NCBI RefSeq assembly: GCF_004114795.1
Contig: NZ_CP035311.1
Location: 3,162,001 to 3,226,000, forward strand
DNA: 64,000 nt
DNA from: Janthinobacterium sp. 17J80-10
GTDB taxonomy: Bacteria; Pseudomonadota; Gammaproteobacteria; Burkholderiales; Burkholderiaceae_D
Direction of reading: 5' to 3'
Shown: piece after piece, positions 17,379-29,966 of the stretch
How the letters are laid out: every line of letters starts with the position of its first letter
How positions within the stretch are numbered: position 1 is the first letter of the stretch
Program-made: the position numbers and the translations under genes
The notes under the pieces: generated by a model
What the model was told of the DNA's origin: nothing
What the model saw: the letters and a program-made list of their open reading frames with translations, nothing else
Database searches by the model: none

Positions 17379-17924
17379 CTATTTAACGGCTGAGACGGCA
17401 GTGGGCAAAGGGGCCGAAGACGCCAGGTTGGGTGGCTGCACATTCGCGGGGGCGTGCGTGGCTACCGGTAGTGGCGGCAACGGAATGTTCAGCCGCGGCG
17501 GCGCTGACACAGGGTCGGTTGCTGCAGCGGCTGAACCGCCGGCGTGCGGTGAAAAGTACGACAACCTGAACTTGCCGCCATTACCACCCGCTACGACAGA
17601 GGATTTGTCTATCGACTGGACGCGAATACCGTCCTGCAAAAAATCGCCCTTGCGCAACCAGCGTACAATGCCGGAGGCATAGACTACCTGCGCCGCTCCC
17701 CCGCGCTCATCCACCATGATGGAAAGCACCTTCGGCAAGCCTTCGTTGCCGGAAGACCGCCGCAATGCCTCCCGCAACTCCGTCTGCTTCTGGACGTAGG
17801 CGATCTGGGCATCAACCTTGGCCATTTCATCGAGATAATTCGGTTGTGCGGCCTGCAATTGCTGCTGCGCGACCGCAGTAACTGGAAGAATGGTGGCCAG
17901 CAGCCAGAAAAATTTATTTGCCAC
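17379..17924 (-). CDS. pilP: Type IVB pilus biogenesis protein PilP
   Basis: 181 residues. A signal peptide (MANKFFWLLATILPVTAVAQ) is followed by a coiled stretch with YLDEMAKVDAQIAYVQKQTEL, then a small beta domain (PKVLSIMVDERGGAAQVVYASGIVRWLRKGD) like the HR/PilP domain that docks to secretins, and a Pro/Ala-rich tail. It is expected in the periplasm between PilO and the secretin. It overlaps the PilN gene by 11 bases. Confidence 0.85.
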   Translation of the reverse strand: MANKFFWLLATILPVTAVAQQQLQAAQPNYLDEMAKVDAQIAYVQKQTELREALRRSSGNEGLPKVLSIMVDERGGAAQVVYASGIVRWLRKGDFLQDGIRVQSIDKSSVVAGGNGGKFRLSYFSPHAGGSAAAATDPVSAPPRLNIPLPPLPVATHAPANVQPPNLASSAPLPTAVSAVK

Positions 17925-19563
17925 TGAAGACCTCCATCACGATGACCATCAGGTTGCGGTCGGAGCCGGCATTTTTGCTAATGCCAGTCAAGCCGGTGGC
18001 TTTGTCCAGTTGCGCCCGCTCCTGCTCGAATCCAAGAAGGACGATTGATTGACCATCTTTGAGAAACGCCTGTTGCTGCAAGCTCTGCGTCGCCACCTTA
18101 GGAATTTGGATGGCATTGTCGCCTACCCCAAAGGTATCCAGGCTGAGCAGTGACGACAGGTTGATCTGATACTGCAGCATGATGCGATTGTCGCCGAGGA
18201 TCAGAGGCAGGAAATTTGCTGTGAAACCGACGCTACGAATCGTTGATGTGACCTTGCCAGGAATAACGCTGCCAAGCGTAATCGTTGCAGGCGTTCGTTC
18301 GGAAACGTAACTGAACTCTGTCGCTACCTGCAATGGACTCGGCTGGCCGTTCGCTGCAATGACCTGACCCGAAGTGACGTACTGCACGTTGCCGATCTGC
18401 TCCATTGCCTGAAGCAGCAATTGCGAACCGGTCCAGTTGCCGGAGACGGCATCGATCACCAGTGTGCCCGGTATCGCAGAATTCAATGGAGCCATGTTGG
18501 GGGCCCCAGCCAGTGTTACGCCAAGCCTGTCGGTCAAACTCCTATAGGCTGCTTGCAGCGACACCCCCGCATTGACCCCCTTGTTCACGGTCAGGTTGTA
18601 GACCTTCACGCCAATCATCACATTCTGGGCGAAACGCTCATTCACGCTACGTACATGACTTGCAACCCGATCCAGAATCTCTGGCGTGCCAGTTACCGTA
18701 ATCAGCCCAAGAGATGGATTGGCGACGACATTTCTTGAACCGGCAACCGAACCACCATTCGCGGCCCCACCGCCGGACGTAGGCTGGACGCCTTCGGCAG
18801 AAGAGACGATTGCCTGCACCGACTTGACAATGGCATCGTAGGCATCGATTTCCATGCTGGATGCGACATCGACTGTCCCGCCGACGGTGCCACCGCCACC
18901 GCCATTGCTGCCCCCGTTGCCGCCTGAGCCACCGCCATTGCTGCCTCCGGAATTACCACTACCGGTTCCGGTCAAAGAAATCGAGGATTTAACCGCACGT
19001 TTCCCCGCCGGTAAAAAGACATGGAAGCTGCGGGTTTCGGACTTGAAAAAATAAATCCGGCCATCTTCATACTTCCAGTACATCCGTGCAGTCGTCGCCA
19101 GATAATCGAGCAAGCCCTTCAGATCGCCGTTCCAGTCCACCGCGATTGGCGCGTCCGCGCCACCGGAAAAATTCGGCATGCCAGGCGTCACCGCAGCCGA
19201 AGCTCCTGCATTGTTAGTGGCCCTGTCCGATGGTTGAATGGCAGTTGCCATTCCTGTGCGCCGCCCCACTTCACCCAGGATGGCGGAAAGCGGCTGATGC
19301 GCCGACAAATACGCGAACGGCCGATTAAAATTCTGCGGGAGCTGCTGCGCCGCCTTTACCGGCACTTCATTACCGGCCAGCTTGGCGCTGCCCATGCGAA
19401 CCACGGCGCCGGACTTGCGCATCTGGTTCTGTTGTGCGACTGCACCCTCGGCACTGGCGCGCGAATCCGAAATCGTCTTAGAGACTTCATCGAATGAGAC
19501 ACAACCCGCAAGCAGCATGCCGAACAGGCCCGCCAGAAATAGCTTTTTACTTGGCATCGACAT
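17914..19563 (-). CDS. pilN: Type IVB pilus secretin lipoprotein PilN
   Basis: 549 residues. A lipoprotein signal (LFLAGLFGMLLAGC) gives a lipid-anchored Cys, as in R64 PilN and BfpB. An N-terminal STN/N0-like domain (RPFAYLSAHQPLSAILGEVGRRTGM) precedes a secretin domain ending in LPLILGDNRIMLQYQINLSSLL and FLKDGQSIVLLGFE. It forms the outer-membrane pore for the pilus. A Gly/Ser/Asn-rich insert (+ strand about 18867-18975) sits before the secretin core. The start is ATG 19563 with GGAG 7 bases upstream, overlapping the TcpQ-like gene. Confidence 0.92.
   Translation of the reverse strand: MSMPSKKLFLAGLFGMLLAGCVSFDEVSKTISDSRASAEGAVAQQNQMRKSGAVVRMGSAKLAGNEVPVKAAQQLPQNFNRPFAYLSAHQPLSAILGEVGRRTGMATAIQPSDRATNNAGASAAVTPGMPNFSGGADAPIAVDWNGDLKGLLDYLATTARMYWKYEDGRIYFFKSETRSFHVFLPAGKRAVKSSISLTGTGSGNSGGSNGGGSGGNGGSNGGGGGTVGGTVDVASSMEIDAYDAIVKSVQAIVSSAEGVQPTSGGGAANGGSVAGSRNVVANPSLGLITVTGTPEILDRVASHVRSVNERFAQNVMIGVKVYNLTVNKGVNAGVSLQAAYRSLTDRLGVTLAGAPNMAPLNSAIPGTLVIDAVSGNWTGSQLLLQAMEQIGNVQYVTSGQVIAANGQPSPLQVATEFSYVSERTPATITLGSVIPGKVTSTIRSVGFTANFLPLILGDNRIMLQYQINLSSLLSLDTFGVGDNAIQIPKVATQSLQQQAFLKDGQSIVLLGFEQERAQLDKATGLTGISKNAGSDRNLMVIVMEVFSGK
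18867..18975. repeat. Gly/Ser/Asn-rich low-complexity insert within pilN
   Basis: In-frame run of GGS, GGN and GNG-type codons coding a flexible linker of about 35 residues in the secretin. The nucleotide sequence is a degenerate repeat of GGNAGY-like units and is a likely site of length variation. Confidence 0.7.
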
Positions 19564-20206
19564 CAACGATCTCCGCAAAACGGTTTCCATCCCACAAAAT
19601 CAAGCGTACCGGCTTGCCCTGCGCATGCAGCGCTTCCACCGCGTGGGCGAGGGCGTCGTCAAAGGATCCGGAAAATTGCGCCGCAGCGGGCACTATCCAG
19701 CTCTTTTCCAGACGCCACTCGAATGTCCATCCTGCAGTGCGTGCCCAGTCAGCAAACTGGAGATGAATCGGCCGACCCGCCTGCAACGCCCACGCGGTTA
19801 CGGCGGATTGGCTGGACGAATCCTGGATACGCACTTCCGCAACGGGAGATGCTGGCGTAATGGTTACGCGGGAATTGGCAGGCGACGTGGATGCTCTCGG
19901 CGCCTTGGCACTGAAACGCACCAGGCAACCTTCCTGTTGCCACTGCAATTCAAATTGACTGGCAAGGCTGTCAAAGGTCCGGGATAAAGGCCCGGCCAAG
20001 CGCTTGGTCCGTTGCGCCGCTGGTGCACCACCGTCGACAATCGCCTTATAGGGAGAACCTCGCAACATGCGCTGCAAGGATTGTTCGAGTGGACGGGCTT
20101 TGTAAGCAACGTAACCCACTCTGTAATCGGCCACTGGTTCACAGTCAGCCGCCAGCACAGTTGCCGGCAGTATTGCCATCAAGGCAATCACAACCTTACG
20201 CTTCAT
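19547..20206 (-). CDS. TcpQ/PilL C-terminal-like pilus protein
   Basis: 219 residues, first gene of the type IVB operon. A signal peptide (MKRKVVIALMAILPATVLAAD) is followed by a linker and a C-terminal domain with WALQAGRPIHLQFADWARTAGW, W-S-W/I-VPAA and FSGSFDDALAHAVEALHAQGKPV, the pattern of the TcpQ family (PilL C-terminal domain). These proteins work with the secretin in the outer membrane. The gene overlaps pilN by 17 bases. I do not see a lipobox, unlike R64 PilL. Confidence 0.8.
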   Translation of the reverse strand: MKRKVVIALMAILPATVLAADCEPVADYRVGYVAYKARPLEQSLQRMLRGSPYKAIVDGGAPAAQRTKRLAGPLSRTFDSLASQFELQWQQEGCLVRFSAKAPRASTSPANSRVTITPASPVAEVRIQDSSSQSAVTAWALQAGRPIHLQFADWARTAGWTFEWRLEKSWIVPAAAQFSGSFDDALAHAVEALHAQGKPVRLILWDGNRFAEIVDVDAK

Positions 20207-20300
20207 CAGCTCTCACCCTATATCCGCACTACCTGTCTCTTACAACATTGACATATGCATAGCGACAGTCCCGAGGACGGACCTGGCCAACGCTAAAAAA

Positions 20301-20390
20301 TTGTCAATTTTGTATTCGTTATGAGCAGATTATATATGTGATATAAGGCAATTAGTTATAGGTATAACATTATTTAATACAAATTGACAA
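20301..20390. promoter_or_regulatory. AT-rich promoter region with inverted repeat, type IVB operon
   Basis: Near-perfect inverted arms, TTGTCAATTTTGTATT (20301-20316) and AATACAAATTGACAA (20376-20390), enclose about 60 AT-rich bases. On the minus strand TTGTCA (20385-20390), 17 bases and TTATAC (20362-20367) form a plausible promoter for the pilus operon. On the plus strand TTGACA (20385-20390), 17 bases and TAGATA could fire toward the transglycosylase gene in antisense. The arms may bind a regulator. No direct evidence. Confidence 0.5.
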
Positions 20391-20432
20391 CTTTTCCGTG
20401 GCCAAATAGATACAAAGGTAGCTTACTAGACG

Positions 20433-20921
20433 TTATTGCAAGCCCGCTTGTTTACGCACTTTGTGAAATGTCGCCATGACATTCTTGATGTATGCATCTT
20501 GCTTGTCGATTGAGCGGGCGTTATAGCACCCAACCGCACGCCAGACCTGGCCGTGTTGCTGAATGCATTGCGCCAGGATCCATGTGCCGATCTCGATATT
20601 GCGACAGGCATCATACAAATCCGCTTTTTTAATACCGTACTTCCACAACACTTTGTCCAGCCACCAATCATTGATTTGCATAATGCCGTGATCCTGCGTG
20701 CCATTCTTATTTGGCTTGCCTAGTGCGCCGGGGTTGAAGTTGCTTTCCCATTTCGCAATCGCATAAACGACGTGTGGATGAATCTGATACTGGGCAGAAG
20801 ATTTACTGATGCAAGCGGAAATCTGCTCTGGCGTGTATTGCGGCGGGACTGGCGCCGCCGTGTCTGCAATTGCCACGGTCGCCAGGATAGACAGCATCAG
20901 TGCAAGCCACTTTTTCATCAT
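20433..20921 (-). CDS. Lytic transglycosylase, PilT-type (type IVB) or Slt-like
   Basis: 162 residues. A signal peptide (MMKKWLALMLSILATVAIAD) precedes a lysozyme-like transglycosylase domain: IHPHVVYAIAKWESNFNPGALG with the catalytic Glu59, DHGIMQIN (the GxMQ motif), then DACRNIEIGTWILAQCIQ and VGCYNA. Such enzymes open peptidoglycan for pilus or secretion assemblies; in R64 the equivalent is called PilT, not the type IVa retraction ATPase. It lies upstream of the pilus operon on the same strand, separated by 226 bases with its own candidate regulatory region. Confidence 0.88.
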   Translation of the reverse strand: MMKKWLALMLSILATVAIADTAAPVPPQYTPEQISACISKSSAQYQIHPHVVYAIAKWESNFNPGALGKPNKNGTQDHGIMQINDWWLDKVLWKYGIKKADLYDACRNIEIGTWILAQCIQQHGQVWRAVGCYNARSIDKQDAYIKNVMATFHKVRKQAGLQ

Positions 20922-21057
20922 TATTTCCGGGCTGGTTTTATTTGGACGTGTTCGCACGCATTGTCGCCGATCGGATACCAAAGCGACAAGCGTGCGTCAT
21001 CGTGCCGATTTTGACATGGCGACACCACAGGATGAAAAAAAGCGTTACTGCAAAGCG

Positions 21058-21091
21058 AAACGCCCCACGCTCTTTCGAGGGTGGGGCGTTT
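21058..21091 (-). terminator. rRNA operon terminator
   Basis: The perfect 11-base arms AAACGCCCCAC and GTGGGGCGTTT enclose a 12-base loop just downstream of 5S rRNA, with a short T run on the 3' arm. This is the expected end of the rrn transcript. Confidence 0.9.
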
Positions 21092-21102
21092 CTAGGTAAA
21101 TA

Positions 21103-21217
21103 GCCTGACGATGACCTACTTTCACACTGGTTGCAGCACTATCATCGGCGCGAAGTCGTTTCACGGTCCTGTTCGGGATGGGAAGGGGTGGTACCAACTT
21201 GCTATGGTCATCAGGCA
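21103..21217 (-). rRNA. rrf: 5S ribosomal RNA
   Basis: About 115 bases. Minus strand begins TGCCTGATGACCATAGC and ends GGTCATCGTCAGGC, whose ends pair as helix I, and contains the conserved CCCATCCCGAAC segment. Ends are estimated to within a few bases. Confidence 0.94.
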
Positions 21218-21269
21218 TAACTTGTAGTGTCGCTTGTGGTCCCCGTTACTTTGGGGATCGCAAACAACG

Positions 21270-21290
21270 CAATCTGGGAAGAAGCAATAG
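21270..21290 (-). other. 3' arm of the 23S RNase III processing stem
   Basis: The plus-strand bases from 21270 to 21290 are the inverted complement, with one bulge and one mismatch, of 24438-24457 on the other side of 23S. In the transcript they close a long stem around 23S rRNA, the usual RNase III substrate. Confidence 0.8.
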
Positions 21291-21370
21291 TTTAGGGTAC
21301 AACTTAATTGGCGGTTGTGATTGCCAGAATCGATCATGGCATCCACAGCTTACTCATCAACTATAACATC

Positions 21371-24255
<2,885 letters not shown>

Positions 24256-24437
24256 ATAACGTTGACCTCTCTTCCGAGAGACGCTATAGAGTTATTCTGA
24301 GTATGTCGCGTTTGCCGTAATCCAGTCATTCTCGCTTTTTATGGCCAGAACACTTTCATACTTGATGATTGATACAATCACAACCCACCAGCACTCATTC
24401 ATACTTGCGTACAAACTTGTACTGATAAATTTCTTTA

Positions 24438-24468
24438 CTATTACTTCTTCCAGATTGTTAAAGAACAA
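24438..24468 (-). other. 5' arm of the 23S processing stem and boxA element
   Basis: On the minus strand TGTTCTTTAACAATCT (about 24453-24468) is a boxA-type antitermination element, and the following CAATCTGGAAGAAGTAATAG (24438-24457) pairs with 21270-21290 across the 23S gene. Confidence 0.78.
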
Positions 24469-24547
24469 AACAGCCAATGGTCTCTTAAAAACCAAACCAT
24501 AGTCCCATCGCTACTTGCACGACTGACTGTGGTTTGACCTTTGAAAC

Positions 24548-24623
24548 TGGTGGAGGTTGACGGGATCGAACCGACGACCCCCTGCTTGCAAAGCAGGTGC
24601 TCTCCCAGCTGAGCTAAACCCCC
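24548..24623 (-). tRNA. tRNA-Ala (anticodon TGC)
   Basis: 76 bases including an encoded CCA. Acceptor GGGGGTT pairs with AACCTCC; the anticodon loop is TTTGCAA, anticodon UGC. Located in the 16S-23S spacer as in most Proteobacteria. Confidence 0.97.
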
Positions 24624-24630
24624 GTAATCC

Positions 24631-24707
24631 TGGTGGGTCTGGTTGGGCTCGAACCAACGACCCCCGCGTTATCAACACGGTGCTCTAACCAGCTGAGCTA
24701 CAGACCC
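24631..24707 (-). tRNA. tRNA-Ile (anticodon GAT)
   Basis: 77 bases including CCA. Acceptor GGGTCTG pairs with CAGACCC; the anticodon loop is TTGATAA, anticodon GAU. First spacer tRNA after 16S, 7 bases before tRNA-Ala. Confidence 0.97.
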
Positions 24708-24753
24708 GCTTGATCAGACCTCAATCGCATCAACTTCGGATGCACTGTTTTCT

Positions 24754-24785
24754 GTTCTCTTTAAATAACAGACCGATAAGTGTGG
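24754..24785 (-). other. 3' arm of the 16S processing stem
   Basis: This 32-base stretch is the near-perfect inverted complement of 26508-26539 upstream of 16S. The two arms form the RNase III stem enclosing 16S rRNA. Confidence 0.8.
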
Positions 24786-24808
24786 ACACTTGACTTGCGT
24801 GCAAACTC

Positions 24809-26343
<1,535 letters not shown>

Positions 26344-26507
26344 ATCTCTGTTACTTGCCATTTCTGGCAGATCCCGAAGGATCGTCGCTCACTCAAAATA
26401 CTGACAGATTAAGTTCTTGCGAACTTACCTATTTTCTTTACTTGTGAGCACTTGATATTTTTTAAGTCATCTGCCAGGCGAACCCGGCAGTGCACTCCAT
26501 CAAGCGC

Positions 26508-26541
26508 CCACACTTATCGGCTGTTAATTTTTAAAGAACTT
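26508..26541 (-). other. rrn leader: boxA-like element and 5' arm of the 16S stem
   Basis: On the minus strand GTTCTTTAAAAATTAACA resembles boxA and forms the first part of the arm that pairs with 24754-24785. The interval 26344-26600 is otherwise rRNA leader with no gene. Confidence 0.72.
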
Positions 26542-26607
26542 GTTCTGCTCCGCCGTGTTATCAGCGTCGCTGCGAATCGTTGTGTTCGTCAGCAGCAGAG
26601 AGGCGAG

Positions 26608-26636
26608 ATTATGAAGCGTTTCAATCTTTTCGTCAA
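26608..26636 (-). promoter_or_regulatory. rrn P1 promoter
   Basis: TTGACG (-35, 26631-26636), 17 bases, CATAAT (-10, 26608-26613), followed by a CTCGCC discriminator and transcription start near 26600. An A/T-rich stretch at about 26641-26662 is placed like an UP element. A weaker second candidate lies upstream: TAGACG (26927-26932), 17 bases, CATAAT (26904-26909). Bases 26637-26988 otherwise hold no gene that I can support. Confidence 0.82.
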
Positions 26637-26988
26637 CTGCGTTTTTGAAGAATTTTTACACCCTTCAAAACCATCCTGCCTTGCCCCATCCAGACTTGCC
26701 GGACAAGGACCAGTCATCAAACCGCTCGCTCCGGCATAAATGCCAGAAAAATAATAAACCCAGCCAGAGGCACAGGTCGATTACTGTCGAGGGGATTTGC
26801 TGCCAGGGAGGACGCTACAACTGACGAACTTCCGCAATCAAACTTCTCTTCTTCTTCGCTGTTTCAACCCTCTTTCGAGAGATCGTTGCAACGAAGAAGC
26901 AGCATTATGGGGGCTGCCGCGAGAATCGTCTACCTCTTTCAACGACTTTTTAATGAAATTCTTTTGCGGCGTCCAATTGAACATCCTG

Positions 26989-27459
26989 CTATTTGGCGGC
27001 CGGCTTGCGCTCCTGCCCCACCTCTGCGATTGCATCCTGAAATTCCGCGATATCTTCGAAGCTTTTGTACACGGAGGCAAAACGGATATAAGCGATCTTG
27101 TCCATGCGCCGAAGCTCACGCATGACCAATTCACCAATATGGCCGGACATGACTTCACGCTCGCCGGTGGATCGCAACTTCTCTTCAATCCGGTGAATCG
27201 CCGCGTCGACGGCTTCGGCGGAAACCGGACGCTTGCGCAATGCAAGCATGAAACTGGCGCGCAATTTCGCTGGGTCAAACTCGGTACGGCTACCGTTTTT
27301 CTTGACGATCACCGGCATCGCCAGTTCAATACGTTCGTACGTGGTAAATCGTTTGTCGCAGTGAACGCAACGGCGGCGACGGCGAATCGAATCGCCCTCC
27401 TCCGACACCCGCGTATCAAGGACCTGTGTATCTTCGTGCTGGCAAAAGGGGCATTTCAT
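26989..27459 (-). CDS. nrdR: Transcriptional repressor NrdR
   Basis: 156 residues, usual length. The N-terminal zinc ribbon has CPFC (Cys3, Cys6) and CVHC (Cys31, Cys34) with the basic RRRRRC segment, followed by an ATP-cone domain ([24 protein letters not shown]). NrdR senses ATP/dATP and represses ribonucleotide reductase genes. It follows glyA, a common pairing in Proteobacteria, with a 10-base-arm hairpin between them. Confidence 0.97.
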   Translation of the reverse strand: MKCPFCQHEDTQVLDTRVSEEGDSIRRRRRCVHCDKRFTTYERIELAMPVIVKKNGSRTEFDPAKLRASFMLALRKRPVSAEAVDAAIHRIEEKLRSTGEREVMSGHIGELVMRELRRMDKIAYIRFASVYKSFEDIAEFQDAIAEVGQERKPAAK

Positions 27460-27506
27460 CGCGTGATTCTTGTTCTAATCATTTCACATTGAGAAACCGC
27501 CTTGCT

Positions 27507-27540
27507 TGCGCCTTCGCCCCACAGAGGATGCGAAGGCGCA
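27507..27540. terminator. Hairpin between glyA and nrdR
   Basis: Inverted arms TGCGCCTTCGC (27507-27517) and GCGAAGGCGCA (27530-27540). No T run follows on either strand, so it may be a processing or mRNA-stability hairpin or a partial attenuator rather than a strong terminator. Confidence 0.5.
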
Positions 27541-27549
27541 TGGCGCGGG

Positions 27550-28797
27550 TTATTTTGCGTAAACCGGGAAAGCGTCAGTCAGTTTCTTGACTTCGGCTTT
27601 CACGCGATCGATCGTCGCCGCATCATGCGGGTTGTCGAGCACGTCGGCGATTAGGTGGCCGACCTTGGTTGCTTCGGCTTCGGTAAAACCACGGGTCGTC
27701 ATTGCCGGACTGCCCAGGCGAATGCCGGAAGTCACAAATGGCTTCTGCGGGTCATTCGGGATGCCGTTCTTGTTGCAGGTGATGTGCGCCGCTCCCAGGA
27801 TCGCTTCAGCCTCCTTGCCGGTCAGCCCCTTCGCACGCAGGTCGACCAGCATGACGTGGGACTCGGTGCGGCCGGAGACAATGCGCAGGCCGCGTTCGAT
27901 CAGGGCCTTGGCCAGGGCATCGGCATTTTTCACCACTTGCTGCTGGTACGCCTTGAATTCCGGCGACAGCGCTTCCTTGAACGCCACTGCCTTGCCGGCG
28001 ATAACGTGCATCAGCGGCCCTCCTTGGATACCCGGGAAAATCGCCGAATTGATGGCTTTTTCGTGCTCGGCCTTCATCAGGATGACGCCGCCGCGCGGGC
28101 CACGCAGGGATTTGTGGGTGGTGGAGGTTACGAAATCGGCGAAGGGCACCGGGTTCGGATAGACGCCAGCGGCAATTAGGCCGGCGTAATGCGCCATATC
28201 GACCATGAAATAGGCGCCGACTTCCTTGGCGACCTTGGCAAAACGCTCGAAATCGATGCGCAGTGAATAGGCCGAGGCACCAGCAATGATCAGCTTGGGC
28301 TTTTTCTCGCGCGCCAGGCGCTCCATGGCGTCGTAGTCGATTTCCTCTTTTTCATTCAAGCCATAGGAAACGACATTGAACCATTTGCCGGACATGTTCA
28401 GCGCCATGCCGTGGGTCAGGTGGCCGCCTTCGGCCAGCGACATGCCCATGATGGTGTCGCCGGGCTTAAGCATGGCAAAGAAGACGCCTTGGTTGGCTTG
28501 CGAGCCAGAATTTGGCTGCACGTTGGCGGCTTCAGCGCCAAACAATTCCTTCAGGCGGTTGATCGCCAGGGTTTCGGCGATGTCGACGTACTCGCAGCCG
28601 CCGTAATAGCGCTTGCCCGGATAGCCTTCGGCATATTTATTGGTCAGCTGCGAACCCTGGGCCTCCATCACCGCAGGCGATGTATAGTTTTCCGAGGCGA
28701 TCAGCTCGATGTGATCTTGCTGGCGAGTGTTTTCCTGCTGGATGGCCGACCAGAGTTCCGGATCGACCTTGGCAATGGTATGGTCTTTTGCGAACAT
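27550..28797 (-). CDS. glyA: Serine hydroxymethyltransferase
   Basis: 415 residues, canonical length. It converts serine and tetrahydrofolate to glycine and methylene-tetrahydrofolate, the main one-carbon source. The PLP-binding lysine is Lys229 in [14 protein letters not shown]; the N-terminal [10 protein letters not shown] and [10 protein letters not shown] motifs are intact. Expression is probably controlled by the ZTP riboswitch in its leader, which links it to folate/purine status. Confidence 0.98.
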   Translation of the reverse strand: MFAKDHTIAKVDPELWSAIQQENTRQQDHIELIASENYTSPAVMEAQGSQLTNKYAEGYPGKRYYGGCEYVDIAETLAINRLKELFGAEAANVQPNSGSQANQGVFFAMLKPGDTIMGMSLAEGGHLTHGMALNMSGKWFNVVSYGLNEKEEIDYDAMERLAREKKPKLIIAGASAYSLRIDFERFAKVAKEVGAYFMVDMAHYAGLIAAGVYPNPVPFADFVTSTTHKSLRGPRGGVILMKAEHEKAINSAIFPGIQGGPLMHVIAGKAVAFKEALSPEFKAYQQQVVKNADALAKALIERGLRIVSGRTESHVMLVDLRAKGLTGKEAEAILGAAHITCNKNGIPNDPQKPFVTSGIRLGSPAMTTRGFTEAEATKVGHLIADVLDNPHDAATIDRVKAEVKKLTDAFPVYAK

Positions 28798-28866
28798 GAA
28801 ATTACTCCAATTATTGAATTCAAAGTGCCTGGGCTAAATCGAATGAGGGCCAACAGGATAATGACA

Positions 28867-28900
28867 GGCAGCCTCAGTCGTGCTTTCCATTTGGGCTGCC
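28867..28900 (-). promoter_or_regulatory. Expression platform hairpin of the glyA riboswitch
   Basis: On the minus strand GGCAGCC (28894-28900), which is the tail of the aptamer's 3' element, can pair with GGCTGCC (28867-28873). This would compete with aptamer folding. No U run follows the stem, so it is unclear whether control is at termination or translation. Confidence 0.55.
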
Positions 28901-28993
28901 CAGGCGAACGGCGGAAGAAATCTCACGTTCCCCGGTGGAGCCCCACCTTGTCACCGGAATGCGGATTCCGGTTTTTCGCCAGTCACGTGAGAC
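28893..28993 (-). ncRNA. ZMP/ZTP (pfl) riboswitch upstream of glyA
   Basis: The leader RNA contains the conserved pfl blocks in order: CGTGACTGGCG, a variable hairpin (CCGGAATCCGCATTCCGG), GGTGGGGCTCCACCGGGGAACGTGAG-type helix, and CGCCTGGGCAGCC. The 5' TCTCACGT pairs with ACGTGAGA to close the first helix. pfl RNAs bind the purine intermediate ZMP/ZTP, which rises in folate shortage, and are known to control glyA, purH and folate genes. Identified by recall of the consensus. Confidence 0.87.
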
Positions 28994-29006
28994 GAAATGG
29001 TCATAA

Positions 29007-29035
29007 ATTGTATGATATGCCCTTGATTTGAGCAA
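29007..29035 (-). promoter_or_regulatory. glyA promoter
   Basis: TTGCTC (-35, 29030-29035), 17 bases, TACAAT (-10, 29007-29012), located just upstream of the riboswitch. Confidence 0.65.
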
Positions 29036-29142
29036 GAATTCCACGGTCGAGGGTTGCCAACGCCCTTGCGATCCGCTGCAGATACCTGGTTAATAACGTG
29101 CGGCAAATCGGCGCGGCGCAAGCGTCGGGCGGCAATTTTGCC

Positions 29143-29148
29143 TATAAT
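29143..29148 (+). promoter_or_regulatory. Probable -10 element of ydfG
   Basis: Consensus TATAAT 24 bases before the ydfG start. The -35 region is not clear. The rest of 28994-29142 holds only the divergent glyA promoter. Confidence 0.5.
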
Positions 29149-29172
29149 AAACAGTTATTCAAGAGGATAGTG

Positions 29173-29934
29173 ATGATCGTCTTTGTTACAGGTGCGACTT
29201 CCGGTTTTGGCGAGGAAATGGCACGCAAGTTTGTCCGACATGGCCACAAGGTGATTGCCACAGGGCGTCGTCGTGACCGCCTGGACACGCTGGCAGCGGA
29301 ACTCGGCGCGAATGTCTTGCCGGTTGTTCTGGACGTCACCAGCAAGGCGGCGATCAGCGAAATGCTGGCAGCATTGCCGGCCGAATGGCGTCCTATCGAT
29401 GTCCTCATCAACAATGCCGGACTCGCCCTGGGTGTCGAACCCGCGCACCAGGCTTCGCTCGAAGAGTGGGAAACCATGATCGAGACCAATTGCAAGGGTC
29501 TTGTGACCATGACGCGCCTGCTGCTGCCGGAGTTGGTGGCGCGTGGCAGCAGCACCATCATTAATATTGGTTCGATTGCCGGTACCTACCCTTACCCGGG
29601 CGGCAATGTCTATGGCGCGACCAAGGCATTTGTCGATCAATTCACGCGCAATCTGCGGGCGGACCTGGCAGGTACAGGCGTACGCGCCACCAATATTGCA
29701 CCTGGCCTTTCCGGCGGCACCGAGTTTTCGAATGTGCGTTTCCGCGGCGATGATTCTGCGGCGGCAAAAGTCTATGAAGGCACCACGCCGCTTACTGCAG
29801 CGGATGTGGCAGAGACCGCTTTTTGGGTAGCCACCCTGCCTGCGCATGTGAATATCAACCATATCGAAATGATGCCGACATGTCAGGGCTTTTCGCCATT
29901 TGCCATCAAGCGCGATCAAGCAAGCCAATTATAA
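29173..29934 (+). CDS. ydfG: NADP-dependent 3-hydroxy acid dehydrogenase YdfG
   Basis: 253 residues. A classical short-chain dehydrogenase with TGATSGFG (residues 6-13), NNAG (80-83) and the catalytic Ser134, Tyr147, Lys151 triad. It closely follows E. coli YdfG along its length, including the segments GLALGVEPAHQAS, GGTEFSNVRF and LPAHVNIN. YdfG oxidises L-allo-threonine/serine-type 3-hydroxy acids and reduces malonic semialdehyde. The ATG at 29173 has AGAGG upstream; an in-frame extension to 29098 is not supported by the family. Confidence 0.92.
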   Translation: MIVFVTGATSGFGEEMARKFVRHGHKVIATGRRRDRLDTLAAELGANVLPVVLDVTSKAAISEMLAALPAEWRPIDVLINNAGLALGVEPAHQASLEEWETMIETNCKGLVTMTRLLLPELVARGSSTIINIGSIAGTYPYPGGNVYGATKAFVDQFTRNLRADLAGTGVRATNIAPGLSGGTEFSNVRFRGDDSAAAKVYEGTTPLTAADVAETAFWVATLPAHVNINHIEMMPTCQGFSPFAIKRDQASQL

Positions 29935-29966
29935 AAACCGCGATTCCGCCTCCTTACCGAACAAGC

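Noticed and set aside
26732-26746. Short CCGGCAT/ATGCCAG hairpin upstream of the rrn promoter as an nrdR terminator
   Set aside because: Imperfect stem, too far from nrdR and no T run; more likely chance.
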